From: an uncultured Lachnospiraceae bacterium
GTDB lineage: Bacteria > Bacillota > Clostridia > Lachnospirales > Lachnospiraceae
Assembly: GCA_934317845.1 (NCBI GenBank)
Contig: CAKRES010000010.1
Coordinates: 34,789 to 98,788 of the forward strand
Length of the DNA stretch: 64,000 nt
Reading direction: 5' to 3'
In this document: positions 9,137 through 17,286 of the stretch, piece by piece
Layout: each line of letters opens with the position of its first letter
How positions within the stretch are numbered: position 1 is the stretch's first letter
The notes under the pieces: generated by a model
The model's database searches: none
Told to the model about the DNA's origin: nothing
What the model saw: the letters and a program-made list of their open reading frames with translations, nothing else
Position numbers and translations under genes: made by a program

Positions 9137-9982
9137 ATGAAGTTTAAATTTACAAAAATGCACGGCTGCGGCAATGATTATGTGTATGTCAACGGGTTTA
9201 CGGAGACGATAGAAGATCCAAAAAAGGCAGCCATTTTTGTGAGCGACCGCCACAAAGGAATCGGTTCAGACGGATTGATCATGATCCTGCCATCGGATGT
9301 GGCAGATTTTAAGATGAAGATGTATAACGCAGATGGCTCGGAAGGAGCTATGTGTGGCAATGGTGTGCGTTGTATTGCCAAGTATGTATACGATTACGGA
9401 CTGACGGATAAGACGACCGTAGCCTTAGAGACAAATGCGGGGATCAAACAGCTTTATTTAACTGTAGAGAATGGAAAAGTGTCGATGGTACGTGTGGACA
9501 TGGGACACCCGATCCTGACAGCAAAAGAGATTCCGGTTGTCGCAGAAAGCGGGCAGGTGATCGATGCACCGATCGAGGTGGGAGGCATATCGTATCATAT
9601 GACGTGCGTTTCCATGGGAAATCCGCACGCGGTTGTTTTTGTACCGGATACGGAAAGTCTTGCTCTGCATGAGATTGGACCGTTGTTTGAGCACCATAAA
9701 GCATTTCCGGACCGGGTCAATACAGAATTTGTACAGATCTTAGATCGTAAAAATGTAAACATGCGCGTCTGGGAGCGTGGCTCCGGTGAGACGCTGGCTT
9801 GCGGAACGGGAACCTGCGCAACGGTCGTTGCCTGCGTGTTAAATGATCTGACGGATAATGAGATCACGGTTCACCTTCGGGGCGGAGACATTATTGTTTC
9901 TTATGACCGGAAGACGGATGTGGTTACGATGACCGGTCCTGCAACCGTTGTATTTGATGGAGAAATTGAAATTCCTGACTAG
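9137..9982 (+). CDS. dapF: Diaminopimelate epimerase
   Basis: DapF converts LL- to meso-diaminopimelate, the last step before lysine and the cross-linking residue of peptidoglycan. It is 281 residues, the usual length. The two catalytic cysteines are seen in GAMCGNGVRCIAKYVYDY and in ETLACGTGTCATVVACV, and the N-terminal MHGCGNDYVYVNG is typical. The start is ATG 9137 after AGGAGG (9124-9129). murE follows after 13 bases, so the meso-DAP made here feeds the next enzyme. Confidence 0.96.
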   Translation: MKFKFTKMHGCGNDYVYVNGFTETIEDPKKAAIFVSDRHKGIGSDGLIMILPSDVADFKMKMYNADGSEGAMCGNGVRCIAKYVYDYGLTDKTTVALETNAGIKQLYLTVENGKVSMVRVDMGHPILTAKEIPVVAESGQVIDAPIEVGGISYHMTCVSMGNPHAVVFVPDTESLALHEIGPLFEHHKAFPDRVNTEFVQILDRKNVNMRVWERGSGETLACGTGTCATVVACVLNDLTDNEITVHLRGGDIIVSYDRKTDVVTMTGPATVVFDGEIEIPD

Positions 9983-9995
9983 GAGGATGCGTTTC

Positions 9996-11465
9996 ATGAA
10001 GTGTAAAGAGTTATTGGGCGAGATTTCTTATGAGATCACGCAGGGAAGTGAAGAGACACAGATCAGTAGTCTCGTCATGGACTCAAGAAAAGTAAAAGAA
10101 GGAGCGGTGTTTGTCTGCATCAGTGGTGCGGTCAGAGACGGGCATGAGTTTGCCGGGGAGGTGTGTCAGAAAGGGGTTGCTGTACTGGTAGTCGAACATC
10201 CGGTAGAAGTTCCGAAAGAGGTGACCGTGGTCAAGGTAGCGGATACCCGCGTGGCACTTGCTTATATGGCGGCTGCTTATTATGGCCATCCGGCAAGACA
10301 GTTAAAGACGATCGGAATTACGGGAACAAAAGGAAAAACGACAGCTTCTTATATGGTGAAAGCAATCCTGGAGAATGCAGGATACCAGACCGGTCTTGTG
10401 GGAACGATCGAAACGATCATCGGGAAAGAGCATATTCCGGCAAAGAATACGACTCCGGATGCGCTTGTCTTACAGGAAACGATGCGGCGCATGGTGGATG
10501 CAGGACTTTCCTGTATGGTCATGGAGGTTTCCTCGCAGGGGCTGATGCTGCACCGGGTAGATGGTTTTGTATTTGATTATGGTATTTTTACCAATCTGTC
10601 TCCGGATCATATTGGTCCGAATGAGCATAAGGATTTTGAGGACTATGCTTCCTGCAAGGCAAAACTGTTCCGGCAGTGTAAGGTGGGCATTTTCAATGGG
10701 GACAGTAAGTACCTTGATAAGATGTTAAACGGACATACGTGCGAAGTGGAGACATATGGTTTTGGTGCGGACAATGATTATGTGGCATCGGATGTAAAAT
10801 TGCTTTCAAAGGGTGGAACGCTCGGTGTTTCTTACCATATGAGCGGACATCTTGATATGGATGTGGAGATTGACATTCCGGGACAGTTCAGTGTTTATAA
10901 TTCCATGACGGCAATATCGATCTGCCGCCATTTCGGAGTAAAGAAAGAGGACATAAAAAAGGCATTGCAAAATATTCATGTGAAGGGACGTGTGGAATTG
11001 CTTCCGGTGTCTTCCAAATTTACCGTGATGATCGATTATGCGCATAATGCCATGAGTTTAGAGAGTCTTCTCACGACGTTAAAGGAATATCATCCGAAGC
11101 GTCTGGTCTGTCTGTTTGGCTGCGGAGGAAATCGTTCCAAGGAACGCCGCTACGAGATGGGAGAGGTGTCTTCCAAGCTGGCAGATCTTACGATCGTAAC
11201 CTCTGACAATCCTAGAAATGAGGAGCCGGATGCAATCATTTCCGATATTCTGATCGGCGTGCAAAAGGCACCGGGAGAATATGTGACGATCCCGGATCGT
11301 GCCGAGGCGATCCGCTACGCGATCGAACATGCCAAAGAGGGAGATGTGATCGTGTTAGCCGGAAAGGGGCATGAGGATTATCAGGAGATCAAAGGTGTCA
11401 AACACCATATGGATGAGAGGGAACTGGTTGCGGATGTGGTAGCCGATGGCAATTTCCTGAAATAG
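9996..11465 (+). CDS. murE: UDP-MurNAc-tripeptide ligase, meso-DAP type
   Basis: MurE adds meso-diaminopimelate to UDP-MurNAc-L-Ala-D-Glu, using ATP. The protein is 489 residues with the three Mur ligase domains. The P-loop is GITGTKGKTTASYM (about residues 108-121), the central motif is VMEVSSQGL, and the C-terminal domain carries TSDNPRNEEP. The DNPR sequence is the known marker for meso-DAP rather than lysine specificity, in line with dapF just upstream. The start at ATG 9996 follows AGGAGG. The two genes form a clear peptidoglycan precursor operon. Confidence 0.95.
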   Translation: MKCKELLGEISYEITQGSEETQISSLVMDSRKVKEGAVFVCISGAVRDGHEFAGEVCQKGVAVLVVEHPVEVPKEVTVVKVADTRVALAYMAAAYYGHPARQLKTIGITGTKGKTTASYMVKAILENAGYQTGLVGTIETIIGKEHIPAKNTTPDALVLQETMRRMVDAGLSCMVMEVSSQGLMLHRVDGFVFDYGIFTNLSPDHIGPNEHKDFEDYASCKAKLFRQCKVGIFNGDSKYLDKMLNGHTCEVETYGFGADNDYVASDVKLLSKGGTLGVSYHMSGHLDMDVEIDIPGQFSVYNSMTAISICRHFGVKKEDIKKALQNIHVKGRVELLPVSSKFTVMIDYAHNAMSLESLLTTLKEYHPKRLVCLFGCGGNRSKERRYEMGEVSSKLADLTIVTSDNPRNEEPDAIISDILIGVQKAPGEYVTIPDRAEAIRYAIEHAKEGDVIVLAGKGHEDYQEIKGVKHHMDERELVADVVADGNFLK

Positions 11466-11510
11466 AAATATGCAAAAGAGACAACAGGGTAGTTGGAAAG
11501 GATGAGGAGA

Positions 11511-12509
11511 ATGGGAACAACAGGTGGAGTGGAGGATTTGTTAAACCAGATCGTCTGGTTAAGCTCTCCTACCGAGATTGTAAAAACCATTATTGATATG
11601 GGTGCACCGATCGTGATCGCATTGATCCTGCTCGGTGTGATACAGTGCTTTTTTGGATATAAAGTGTTTCGCTATGAGCTCGGGGTGATCGGAGCAGTGG
11701 GACTGGGAGCTGCAACGTATCTGGGGTGCAGATTCCTGCTTCATTACACAGGTTTTAAATTATATGGTTATACAGCATTTGCAGCCTTTATGGGAGGCGG
11801 AATGTTGTTTACGGTGTCGGCGATCATGGTGTTTATCATAACATTGCTGGCATCGACGATCACGCTTATGGTGATCGGAACGCAGCAGGAATGGGTGGCA
11901 CTTGGTCAGATCGTGCTTGTAATTTCTCTGGCGGTCGCGATTGTAGCAACTATTTTTTACCGTCATGTGATCCTGATCGGAAACGCACTGCTCGGTGCCG
12001 GATTGATCGGCTTTTTGCTGGCAGGTCTGTTTGAATCGGATTTCTTTGGGCTGGTTGTAGGAATCTGTTTTGCGGTCTTCGGTCTGATCGTACAATATTG
12101 GATGTATATCGTCGGGCGGAAGAAAGAAAAATTGCGGAAACAGGAGGAAGAGAAAGAGCAGAGGCAGGAGAAGAAACAGGAACGAGAGCAGGCGGAGCAA
12201 AAGGAAGAACGACCGGTGAAACGGGAAGAAACGACAAGAGAGCCTGTTATTGCACGACCAAGAAAGGTAGATCCTAAAACGGCAAGGATCCCGGTGGTCG
12301 ATCAGCAGCATCTGAGGAGCTCCGGTCAGGCGGAGGCAGCACAACCAGATCCTCAGAGTGTAGTAAGACCGGAAGAGACAAAGCCTTCTGTACCTCGGGA
12401 AACGCCTGTTACGGAAGCTATGAAAGAGGAACCGGTGAAAGCACCTGTGATGACAGAAACAGGAACGATCTCAATCGGAGATTTCAAAAGTCATATGAAA
12501 CGATTGTAG
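11511..12509 (+). CDS. Multi-pass membrane protein with long charged C-terminal tail (DUF4203-like)
   Basis: The roughly 332-residue protein has about six to seven hydrophobic segments between residues 20 and 200, rich in Gly (IALILLGVIQCFFGYKVF, LGVIGAVGLGAATYL). A Glu/Gln/Arg-rich cytoplasmic segment likely to be coiled coil follows (about residues 205-245), then a Pro-rich region and the end GTISIGDFKSHMKRL. The hydrophobic part resembles DUF4203/TMEM198-like proteins; the resemblance is by eye. The start could be ATG 11511 or ATG 11502; GGAAAGG at 11495-11501 suits the former. It is probably co-transcribed with the next two genes. No function can be given. Confidence 0.65.
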   Translation: MGTTGGVEDLLNQIVWLSSPTEIVKTIIDMGAPIVIALILLGVIQCFFGYKVFRYELGVIGAVGLGAATYLGCRFLLHYTGFKLYGYTAFAAFMGGGMLFTVSAIMVFIITLLASTITLMVIGTQQEWVALGQIVLVISLAVAIVATIFYRHVILIGNALLGAGLIGFLLAGLFESDFFGLVVGICFAVFGLIVQYWMYIVGRKKEKLRKQEEEKEQRQEKKQEREQAEQKEERPVKREETTREPVIARPRKVDPKTARIPVVDQQHLRSSGQAEAAQPDPQSVVRPEETKPSVPRETPVTEAMKEEPVKAPVMTETGTISIGDFKSHMKRL

Positions 12510-12519
12510 GGGAAGAACA

Positions 12520-13230
12520 TTGGCTTATTTTACCTATGAAGGAAAACAATATGAATATGATGTTTCATTGAGCCGGGGGAAAAAGATCCGGCTTAGTGTA
12601 GATGAGTGTGGCGTGATCACACTGCATCGTCCGCGCTATGTCAGTGTAAAGGAAGCGGAAGCATTTTTGTTTTCCCAGCGGGCATGGCTGGCAGAGAAGC
12701 AAAGGCAGATGCAAAAAAGCTGTGCAGGGTTTATCCACACCTTTGCTCCCGGAGATCAGTTTTATTATCTGGGGCAGCCGTACGCATTACAGCTAAAAGA
12801 AGAGACGTCAAAAAAGCATGTCTATGTGGAACGTCTGCCGGACTCTTTTTTGATCAAGGGACAGGAGCTGACACCGGAAAAGGTGAAGCTTGCGATGGAA
12901 GCGTGGTATAAAAAGAATGCGCGCATAAAATATGAAAACCGCTGTGCATATTATGCTCCATTGCTTGGAGTTTCCTATCAGAGTATCCGGATCAAAAATC
13001 AGAAAGGCTGTTGGGGAAGCTGCAGTGCAAAGAACAATCTGAACTTTAACTGGCGGCTGATCATGGGGATTCCGGAGGCACTGGATTATGTAGTAGTGCA
13101 TGAGCTTTGTCATTTGCGGGAACTCAACCATTCGATACGGTTCTGGAAACTGGTGGCATCACTGCTTCCGGACTATAAACAGCGGGAAGCATGGATCTTA
13201 GAACAACAAAACAAAATATTATTATGGTAA
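12520..13230 (+). CDS. YgjP-like (M48/SprT-type) metallopeptidase
   Basis: A 236-residue soluble protein of the YgjP/DUF45 group. The N-terminal half is beta-rich (DVSLSRGKKIRLSVDECGV). The C-terminal half carries GCWGSCSAKNNLNFNWRL and the zinc motif VVHELCHLRELNHS with HExxH spacing and a following His. The start is an unusual TTG at 12520, chosen because GGGGAAG lies 6 bases upstream and the family N-terminus begins right there. It starts 10 bases after the membrane protein gene. Substrate and cellular role of the family are poorly defined. Confidence 0.82.
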   Translation: MAYFTYEGKQYEYDVSLSRGKKIRLSVDECGVITLHRPRYVSVKEAEAFLFSQRAWLAEKQRQMQKSCAGFIHTFAPGDQFYYLGQPYALQLKEETSKKHVYVERLPDSFLIKGQELTPEKVKLAMEAWYKKNARIKYENRCAYYAPLLGVSYQSIRIKNQKGCWGSCSAKNNLNFNWRLIMGIPEALDYVVVHELCHLRELNHSIRFWKLVASLLPDYKQREAWILEQQNKILLW

Positions 13231-13242
13231 GGAGAAACATAT

Positions 13243-13767
13243 ATGGGTAATCTTTGGGCAGCATCAATGGCAATTATTTTAGCGTCGATCGTCTGGACGT
13301 GCGTGGCAGCGGCGATCGCGATCGCAATCTACGTTCTTTATTCGTATTTTCTTTATAAATTAGCAAAAAAACAAAATATTGATAATGCATGGCTGAGCTG
13401 GGTGCCGGTTGCCAGAATGTATATTCTTCTGATGCTTTGTGCACAGGCGGATTTTGTCCTGTTCGGCAATTGGACATTGAAAAACCGTTCCTATGCCTTC
13501 TGGGCATATCTGGGGCTTACGATCGCATCCATGCTTTCTAACCGTCACGTATTCTTCTTCTCGCTGATGGGAGTAGGACTCTTGATCACAGTGGCACAGC
13601 GTATTTTGATCTGGCGCATGGTATACGATCTGCTTCATACCTATCATGTGGCAGAAAATAGTGAGATGCTGATGGCGGTACTTTGTGCGGTAGTCCCATT
13701 TATTGGCCTCCCGGTTGCATGCAGCTGTTGTGAAAAAAAACAGCCGGATTACAGTTATATGGGATGA
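13243..13767 (+). CDS. Small multi-pass membrane protein (DUF5684-like)
   Basis: This 174-residue protein has about four membrane segments: near residues 8-35, 60-85, 95-115 and 130-150. Between the first two lies AKKQNIDNAWLSWVPVARMY, the signature loop seen in DUF5684-type membrane proteins. It starts at ATG 13243 after AAGGAG, 12 bases behind the metallopeptidase gene. A Cys cluster (CSCCEKK) lies near the C-terminus. Function unknown. It ends 5 bases before a convergent gene. Confidence 0.7.
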   Translation: MGNLWAASMAIILASIVWTCVAAAIAIAIYVLYSYFLYKLAKKQNIDNAWLSWVPVARMYILLMLCAQADFVLFGNWTLKNRSYAFWAYLGLTIASMLSNRHVFFFSLMGVGLLITVAQRILIWRMVYDLLHTYHVAENSEMLMAVLCAVVPFIGLPVACSCCEKKQPDYSYMG

Positions 13768-13772
13768 GAGGA

Positions 13773-14144
13773 TCAGTATTTTTCCGGATAATCGGTTCCG
13801 GTTTCTGATTGCATGGCAAGCCGGTAAGGAGTGGGATCCTTTTTCATTTTGAGCATGGTTTCAAATGCCATTAGGATCATATGGTCCGGATCAGACTGCA
13901 TATTGTATTCACCGCGATCCATGTGGCTTTTAAAATGGTCGATCTGCCAGACCAGAATATCAGTAATGCCGTAGCCTTCGATCTTGACCTGGTCGAGAAA
14001 TTCTTTGTGTAAACGGTAATGATCGAATTCCTCTAAGATATCGGGGCAGGCAAGTAATTGTGCTGTAATCTGATCGTAATAGGTCTGGTCTTTTTGGTTA
14101 TACTGACAGAGCAACGCCAGCCAGTTAAAAAAATCCTGTGTCAT
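13773..14144 (-). CDS. Conserved-looking small protein of unknown function
   Basis: This 123-residue soluble protein is mostly helical and rich in Asp, Gln and aromatic residues. It starts MTQDFFNWLALLCQYNQKDQ and ends TGTDYPEKY. The ribosome site AAAGGAGGC lies 7 bases before the ATG, which makes it a convincing gene despite its size. It has no signal peptide, membrane segment or motif I recognise. It is convergent with the membrane protein gene, and its 5' end faces the long upstream region of the sulfotransferase gene. Confidence 0.6.
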   Translation of the reverse strand: MTQDFFNWLALLCQYNQKDQTYYDQITAQLLACPDILEEFDHYRLHKEFLDQVKIEGYGITDILVWQIDHFKSHMDRGEYNMQSDPDHMILMAFETMLKMKKDPTPYRLAMQSETGTDYPEKY

Positions 14145-14389
14145 GGAAGCCTCCTTTGAAATAAATGGCAGAGTTTAAAATATCTAAACCTGTATAGAAA
14201 TTATTTTAAAGTACATAAGTGCAGAAAGAGAGGAATATTCCAGGTTCTGCATCTTAATTGTAGGAAAAAGTTTGAAAAATGGCAAGAAAAAAGGAAAAAT
14301 TTAGTAAAACAGGATTTTTATCACATTTTGCGCAAAATGCTATGGCAAACTAACAGAAAATACCGTAATTTTTGAGGAGAAATAATTTT
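14145..14389. promoter_or_regulatory. Intergenic control region with a perfect 16-bp palindrome
   Basis: The space between two divergent genes is AT-rich. CATTTTGCGCAAAATG at 14324-14339 is a perfect palindrome 50 bases before the sulfotransferase start and looks like a repressor site. A hairpin at 14221-14251 pairs TGCAGAA with TTCTGCA around an inner GGAATATTCC. No clear -35/-10 pair stands out. Confidence 0.45.
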
Positions 14390-16378
14390 ATGAATCAGGT
14401 AAAAGGTACACCAAAGTCATTGAAACAACATGTGGGAGAGCAGCTTCGTTTTTATAAGAGAAAATGGAAAAAGGACGAAGAGCTTTGGATCACAAAAAAT
14501 ATTTCTTCCATAGTTGTGCGGAGAAAGCTTGAGGAACAAGGGGATGTTCTTGTCCGTGAAGGAAGAAGGAACATAGAAAGTGAAACAATACCACTTAAAA
14601 AGTCGTATTCCATGCTTGCGTATAATCGAGACAGATTGATCGATACGATTCTTTGGAACGGGGAATACTACTTTGACCGGATGTGTGTGATCCCCGATCC
14701 TTATGATCAGGCTCCGCTTACCGCCTATCTTTTATTTGAGACCTATTTCGCCAGAAAGGTGCGTTATACGGTAAAGGGGAAAACAGCAGATGGAGATTTC
14801 AGTTATTGCACAGAATTGAAACGACAGCATCGGGTCCCGGTATTGGGACTGTATGCAGGCTGTGAGAATGAGGTAAGAGTAGATCTTCTGACGAAGAATG
14901 ACCGTGTTATAAAAAGCAGAATCATCAAAATTAAAACAGAGCCGCTTCCGGAACGTCTGCAAGGGATCGTGACAAAAGAAGAGAAAAAGGCCCCTTCCAA
15001 AATGCCATGGAAACTGATCTCCGGTGGAGTGGAGATTCCGGCATTTGTTATTGATGAGGAGGGGGATATCCGCTGGTACACCAGACGCATGGGAAAGGCA
15101 TATGGCATTTTCCCGCTGGCAAATGGACGATTCCTTTATATGGAGAAATATGTGGATGTGCCGTCATATTCTGTATCGCAGGCTTGTGTCATGTATGAGA
15201 TGGATTACATGGGACGGATCCATCACTCCAGCTTTTACGATAAAGGCTTTCATCACTGTGCGAGGGAAATGACGCCGGGAGGAGATCTTTTGATCGGCTC
15301 CAACAGCTTTGATGGCTATGATGAGAATACGATCGTGCGCTGGGATCGCCAAAAGAATCTTCCTGTCGATACGATCAATTTAGGAGATCTGTTTGATGAT
15401 ACGTATCGCTTGATGACGGACTGGGTACATGTCAATGCTGTTTGTTATATCGAAAAAGAGGATGCGATAGTAGTCAGTATGCGCAATATCCATACGGTAA
15501 TAAAGATAAATGCTTCTACAAAGGAGCTGATCTGGGTGCTTTCCAACCCTTTGATGTGGAAAGGTACCAGTGTAGAGGATAAGGTATTAAAACCGGTCGG
15601 TGAGGTCAAATGGATCTATCAGCAGCATGCGGCGTATCAGTTAGAACCGTTTTATGACGATGGCACGAAGCAGGTGCTTGTCTATGACAATCACTGGGCA
15701 AGAAGAAAACCGGTTCCGTTTTACGATGGAGATGAGGCGCACTCTTATCTCAGCGTATTTACGATCGACGAGGAAAAGATGACCGTGAAAATGGAGGATA
15801 TGGTGACTGTGGATAATTCCCGTATCCGTTCCAACTGTATTTATGACCGGGAGAACGGACGCATTTTCAATATGGCCGGTGATCTGGTTCCGGAAATAAA
15901 GGAGAACAAGGGAAAGATCGAAGAATACGATATGCAGTCGAAGGAGCTTCTGGCTCGTTACTATATTAAACCGGGATTTTTCACGGCATATCCATTTGAA
16001 CCGGATCTTCCTGCATATGAAAAACCGATGGAGGCGGATGTCAATTACTGGACAGGATCTACTCCTATTATGACACCGTGTGAAAAGCAGCTTTTACTCG
16101 ATCAGGCACAGTTGGATGCCGCATTTGAAGTGAGATTTCAGGAGGACATGCTGCTTGTTACGATGGTCGATCATGGAATGGATTATTTGTATCTGGTATC
16201 GGAGGAGCAGTGTTATGTATGCGATCTGACGAATACTTACCAGACGATGAAGATCTTTGAGGACAAGGTATATGATATTCCATTCTGGTTAAAGGATATC
16301 AAAAGTGGCGCATACCAGATTTATTATGAAAAGAGCGAGAAGCTTTTTGCAACACAAAAGGAATTTAAAATTCAGTAG
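14390..16378 (+). CDS. Arylsulfate sulfotransferase-family (ASST) protein, apparently cytoplasmic
   Basis: ASST enzymes transfer sulfate from one aryl sulfate to another phenol through a sulfo-histidine intermediate. The protein is 662 residues. After about 190 residues of N-terminal domain comes the family propeller: PAFVIDEEGDIRWY, FHHCAREMTPGGDLLIGSNS, TDWVHVNAVCYIEKEDAIVV with VIKINASTKELIWVLSNP, then YQQHAAYQL and VYDNHWARRK, which supply the conserved His/Arg positions. Characterised ASSTs are exported; this one starts MNQVKGTPKSLKQHVGEQLR with no signal peptide. The start at 14390 follows GAGGAG. It leads an operon with sulfate-activating enzymes, ending 8 bases before cysD. The acceptor is unknown. 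Confidence 0.82.
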   Translation: MNQVKGTPKSLKQHVGEQLRFYKRKWKKDEELWITKNISSIVVRRKLEEQGDVLVREGRRNIESETIPLKKSYSMLAYNRDRLIDTILWNGEYYFDRMCVIPDPYDQAPLTAYLLFETYFARKVRYTVKGKTADGDFSYCTELKRQHRVPVLGLYAGCENEVRVDLLTKNDRVIKSRIIKIKTEPLPERLQGIVTKEEKKAPSKMPWKLISGGVEIPAFVIDEEGDIRWYTRRMGKAYGIFPLANGRFLYMEKYVDVPSYSVSQACVMYEMDYMGRIHHSSFYDKGFHHCAREMTPGGDLLIGSNSFDGYDENTIVRWDRQKNLPVDTINLGDLFDDTYRLMTDWVHVNAVCYIEKEDAIVVSMRNIHTVIKINASTKELIWVLSNPLMWKGTSVEDKVLKPVGEVKWIYQQHAAYQLEPFYDDGTKQVLVYDNHWARRKPVPFYDGDEAHSYLSVFTIDEEKMTVKMEDMVTVDNSRIRSNCIYDRENGRIFNMAGDLVPEIKENKGKIEEYDMQSKELLARYYIKPGFFTAYPFEPDLPAYEKPMEADVNYWTGSTPIMTPCEKQLLLDQAQLDAAFEVRFQEDMLLVTMVDHGMDYLYLVSEEQCYVCDLTNTYQTMKIFEDKVYDIPFWLKDIKSGAYQIYYEKSEKLFATQKEFKIQ

Positions 16379-16386
16379 GAGGCAGT

Positions 16387-17286
16387 ATGAAAAAATTATC
16401 TCATTTGGATGAATTGGAAGCAGAAGCAATTTACATTATGAGGGAAGTGGCAGCAGAATGTGAGAAACCGGTCATGCTTTATTCGATCGGTAAGGACAGC
16501 TCCGTGATGCTGCATCTGGCGATGAAGGCATTTTATCCGGAGAAGCCACCATTTCCGTTTCTTCATGTGGACACAACATGGAAATTCCATGAAATGATCG
16601 AGTTCCGTGACCGGATCGCAAAGGAGAAAGGGATCACAATGCTGGCTTATACAAACGAAGAGGGCGTAAAGCAGGGCATCAATCCATTTGATCATGGTTC
16701 TGCCTATACGGATATTATGAAAACGCAGGCGTTAAAGCAGGCATTAAATAAGTATGGCTTTACGGCAGCCTTTGGCGGCGGCCGCCGGGATGAGGAGAAA
16801 TCCAGGGCAAAGGAGCGCATTTTCTCATTCCGAAATGAAGCACAAAGCTGGGATCCGAAAAACCAGCGTCCGGAAATGTGGAGCTTATACAATACGAAGA
16901 TCAAAAAAGGTGAGAGCATCCGGGTGTTCCCGATCTCAAACTGGACAGAGAAGGACATCTGGCAGTATATCAAGAGAGAGAATATTGAGATCGTACCGCT
17001 TTATTTTGCAGCGAAGCGTCCGGTCGTAGAGCGGGACGGCAATCTGATCATGGTGGACGATGACCGCATGAAGCTGCTTCCGGGAGAAAAGATTGAGGAG
17101 AAAATGGTGCGGTTCCGTACATTGGGCTGCTATCCGCTGACCGGAGGTATGGAATCAACCGCGACAACGCTGGATGAGATTATAGAAGAAACATTAAGTG
17201 CTGTGTCCTCAGAGCGGACAAGCCGCGTGATCGATCATGAAGCGGCAGGCAGTATGGAACGAAGAAAAAGGGAGGGCTATTTCTAA
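16387..17286 (+). CDS. cysD: Sulfate adenylyltransferase subunit 2
   Basis: CysD makes adenosine 5'-phosphosulfate (APS) from ATP and sulfate, driven by the CysN GTPase. The 299-residue protein shows the PP-loop motif MLYSIGKDSSVMLHLAMKAF (about residues 30-50), LHVDTTWKFHEMIEFRD, and GGRRDEEKSRAKER. The C-terminus ends SMERRKREGYF, as usual in the family. It starts 8 bases after the sulfotransferase gene behind GGAGG, and its stop overlaps the ATG of cysNC (TAATG), which indicates coupled translation. Confidence 0.95.
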   Translation: MKKLSHLDELEAEAIYIMREVAAECEKPVMLYSIGKDSSVMLHLAMKAFYPEKPPFPFLHVDTTWKFHEMIEFRDRIAKEKGITMLAYTNEEGVKQGINPFDHGSAYTDIMKTQALKQALNKYGFTAAFGGGRRDEEKSRAKERIFSFRNEAQSWDPKNQRPEMWSLYNTKIKKGESIRVFPISNWTEKDIWQYIKRENIEIVPLYFAAKRPVVERDGNLIMVDDDRMKLLPGEKIEEKMVRFRTLGCYPLTGGMESTATTLDEIIEETLSAVSSERTSRVIDHEAAGSMERRKREGYF

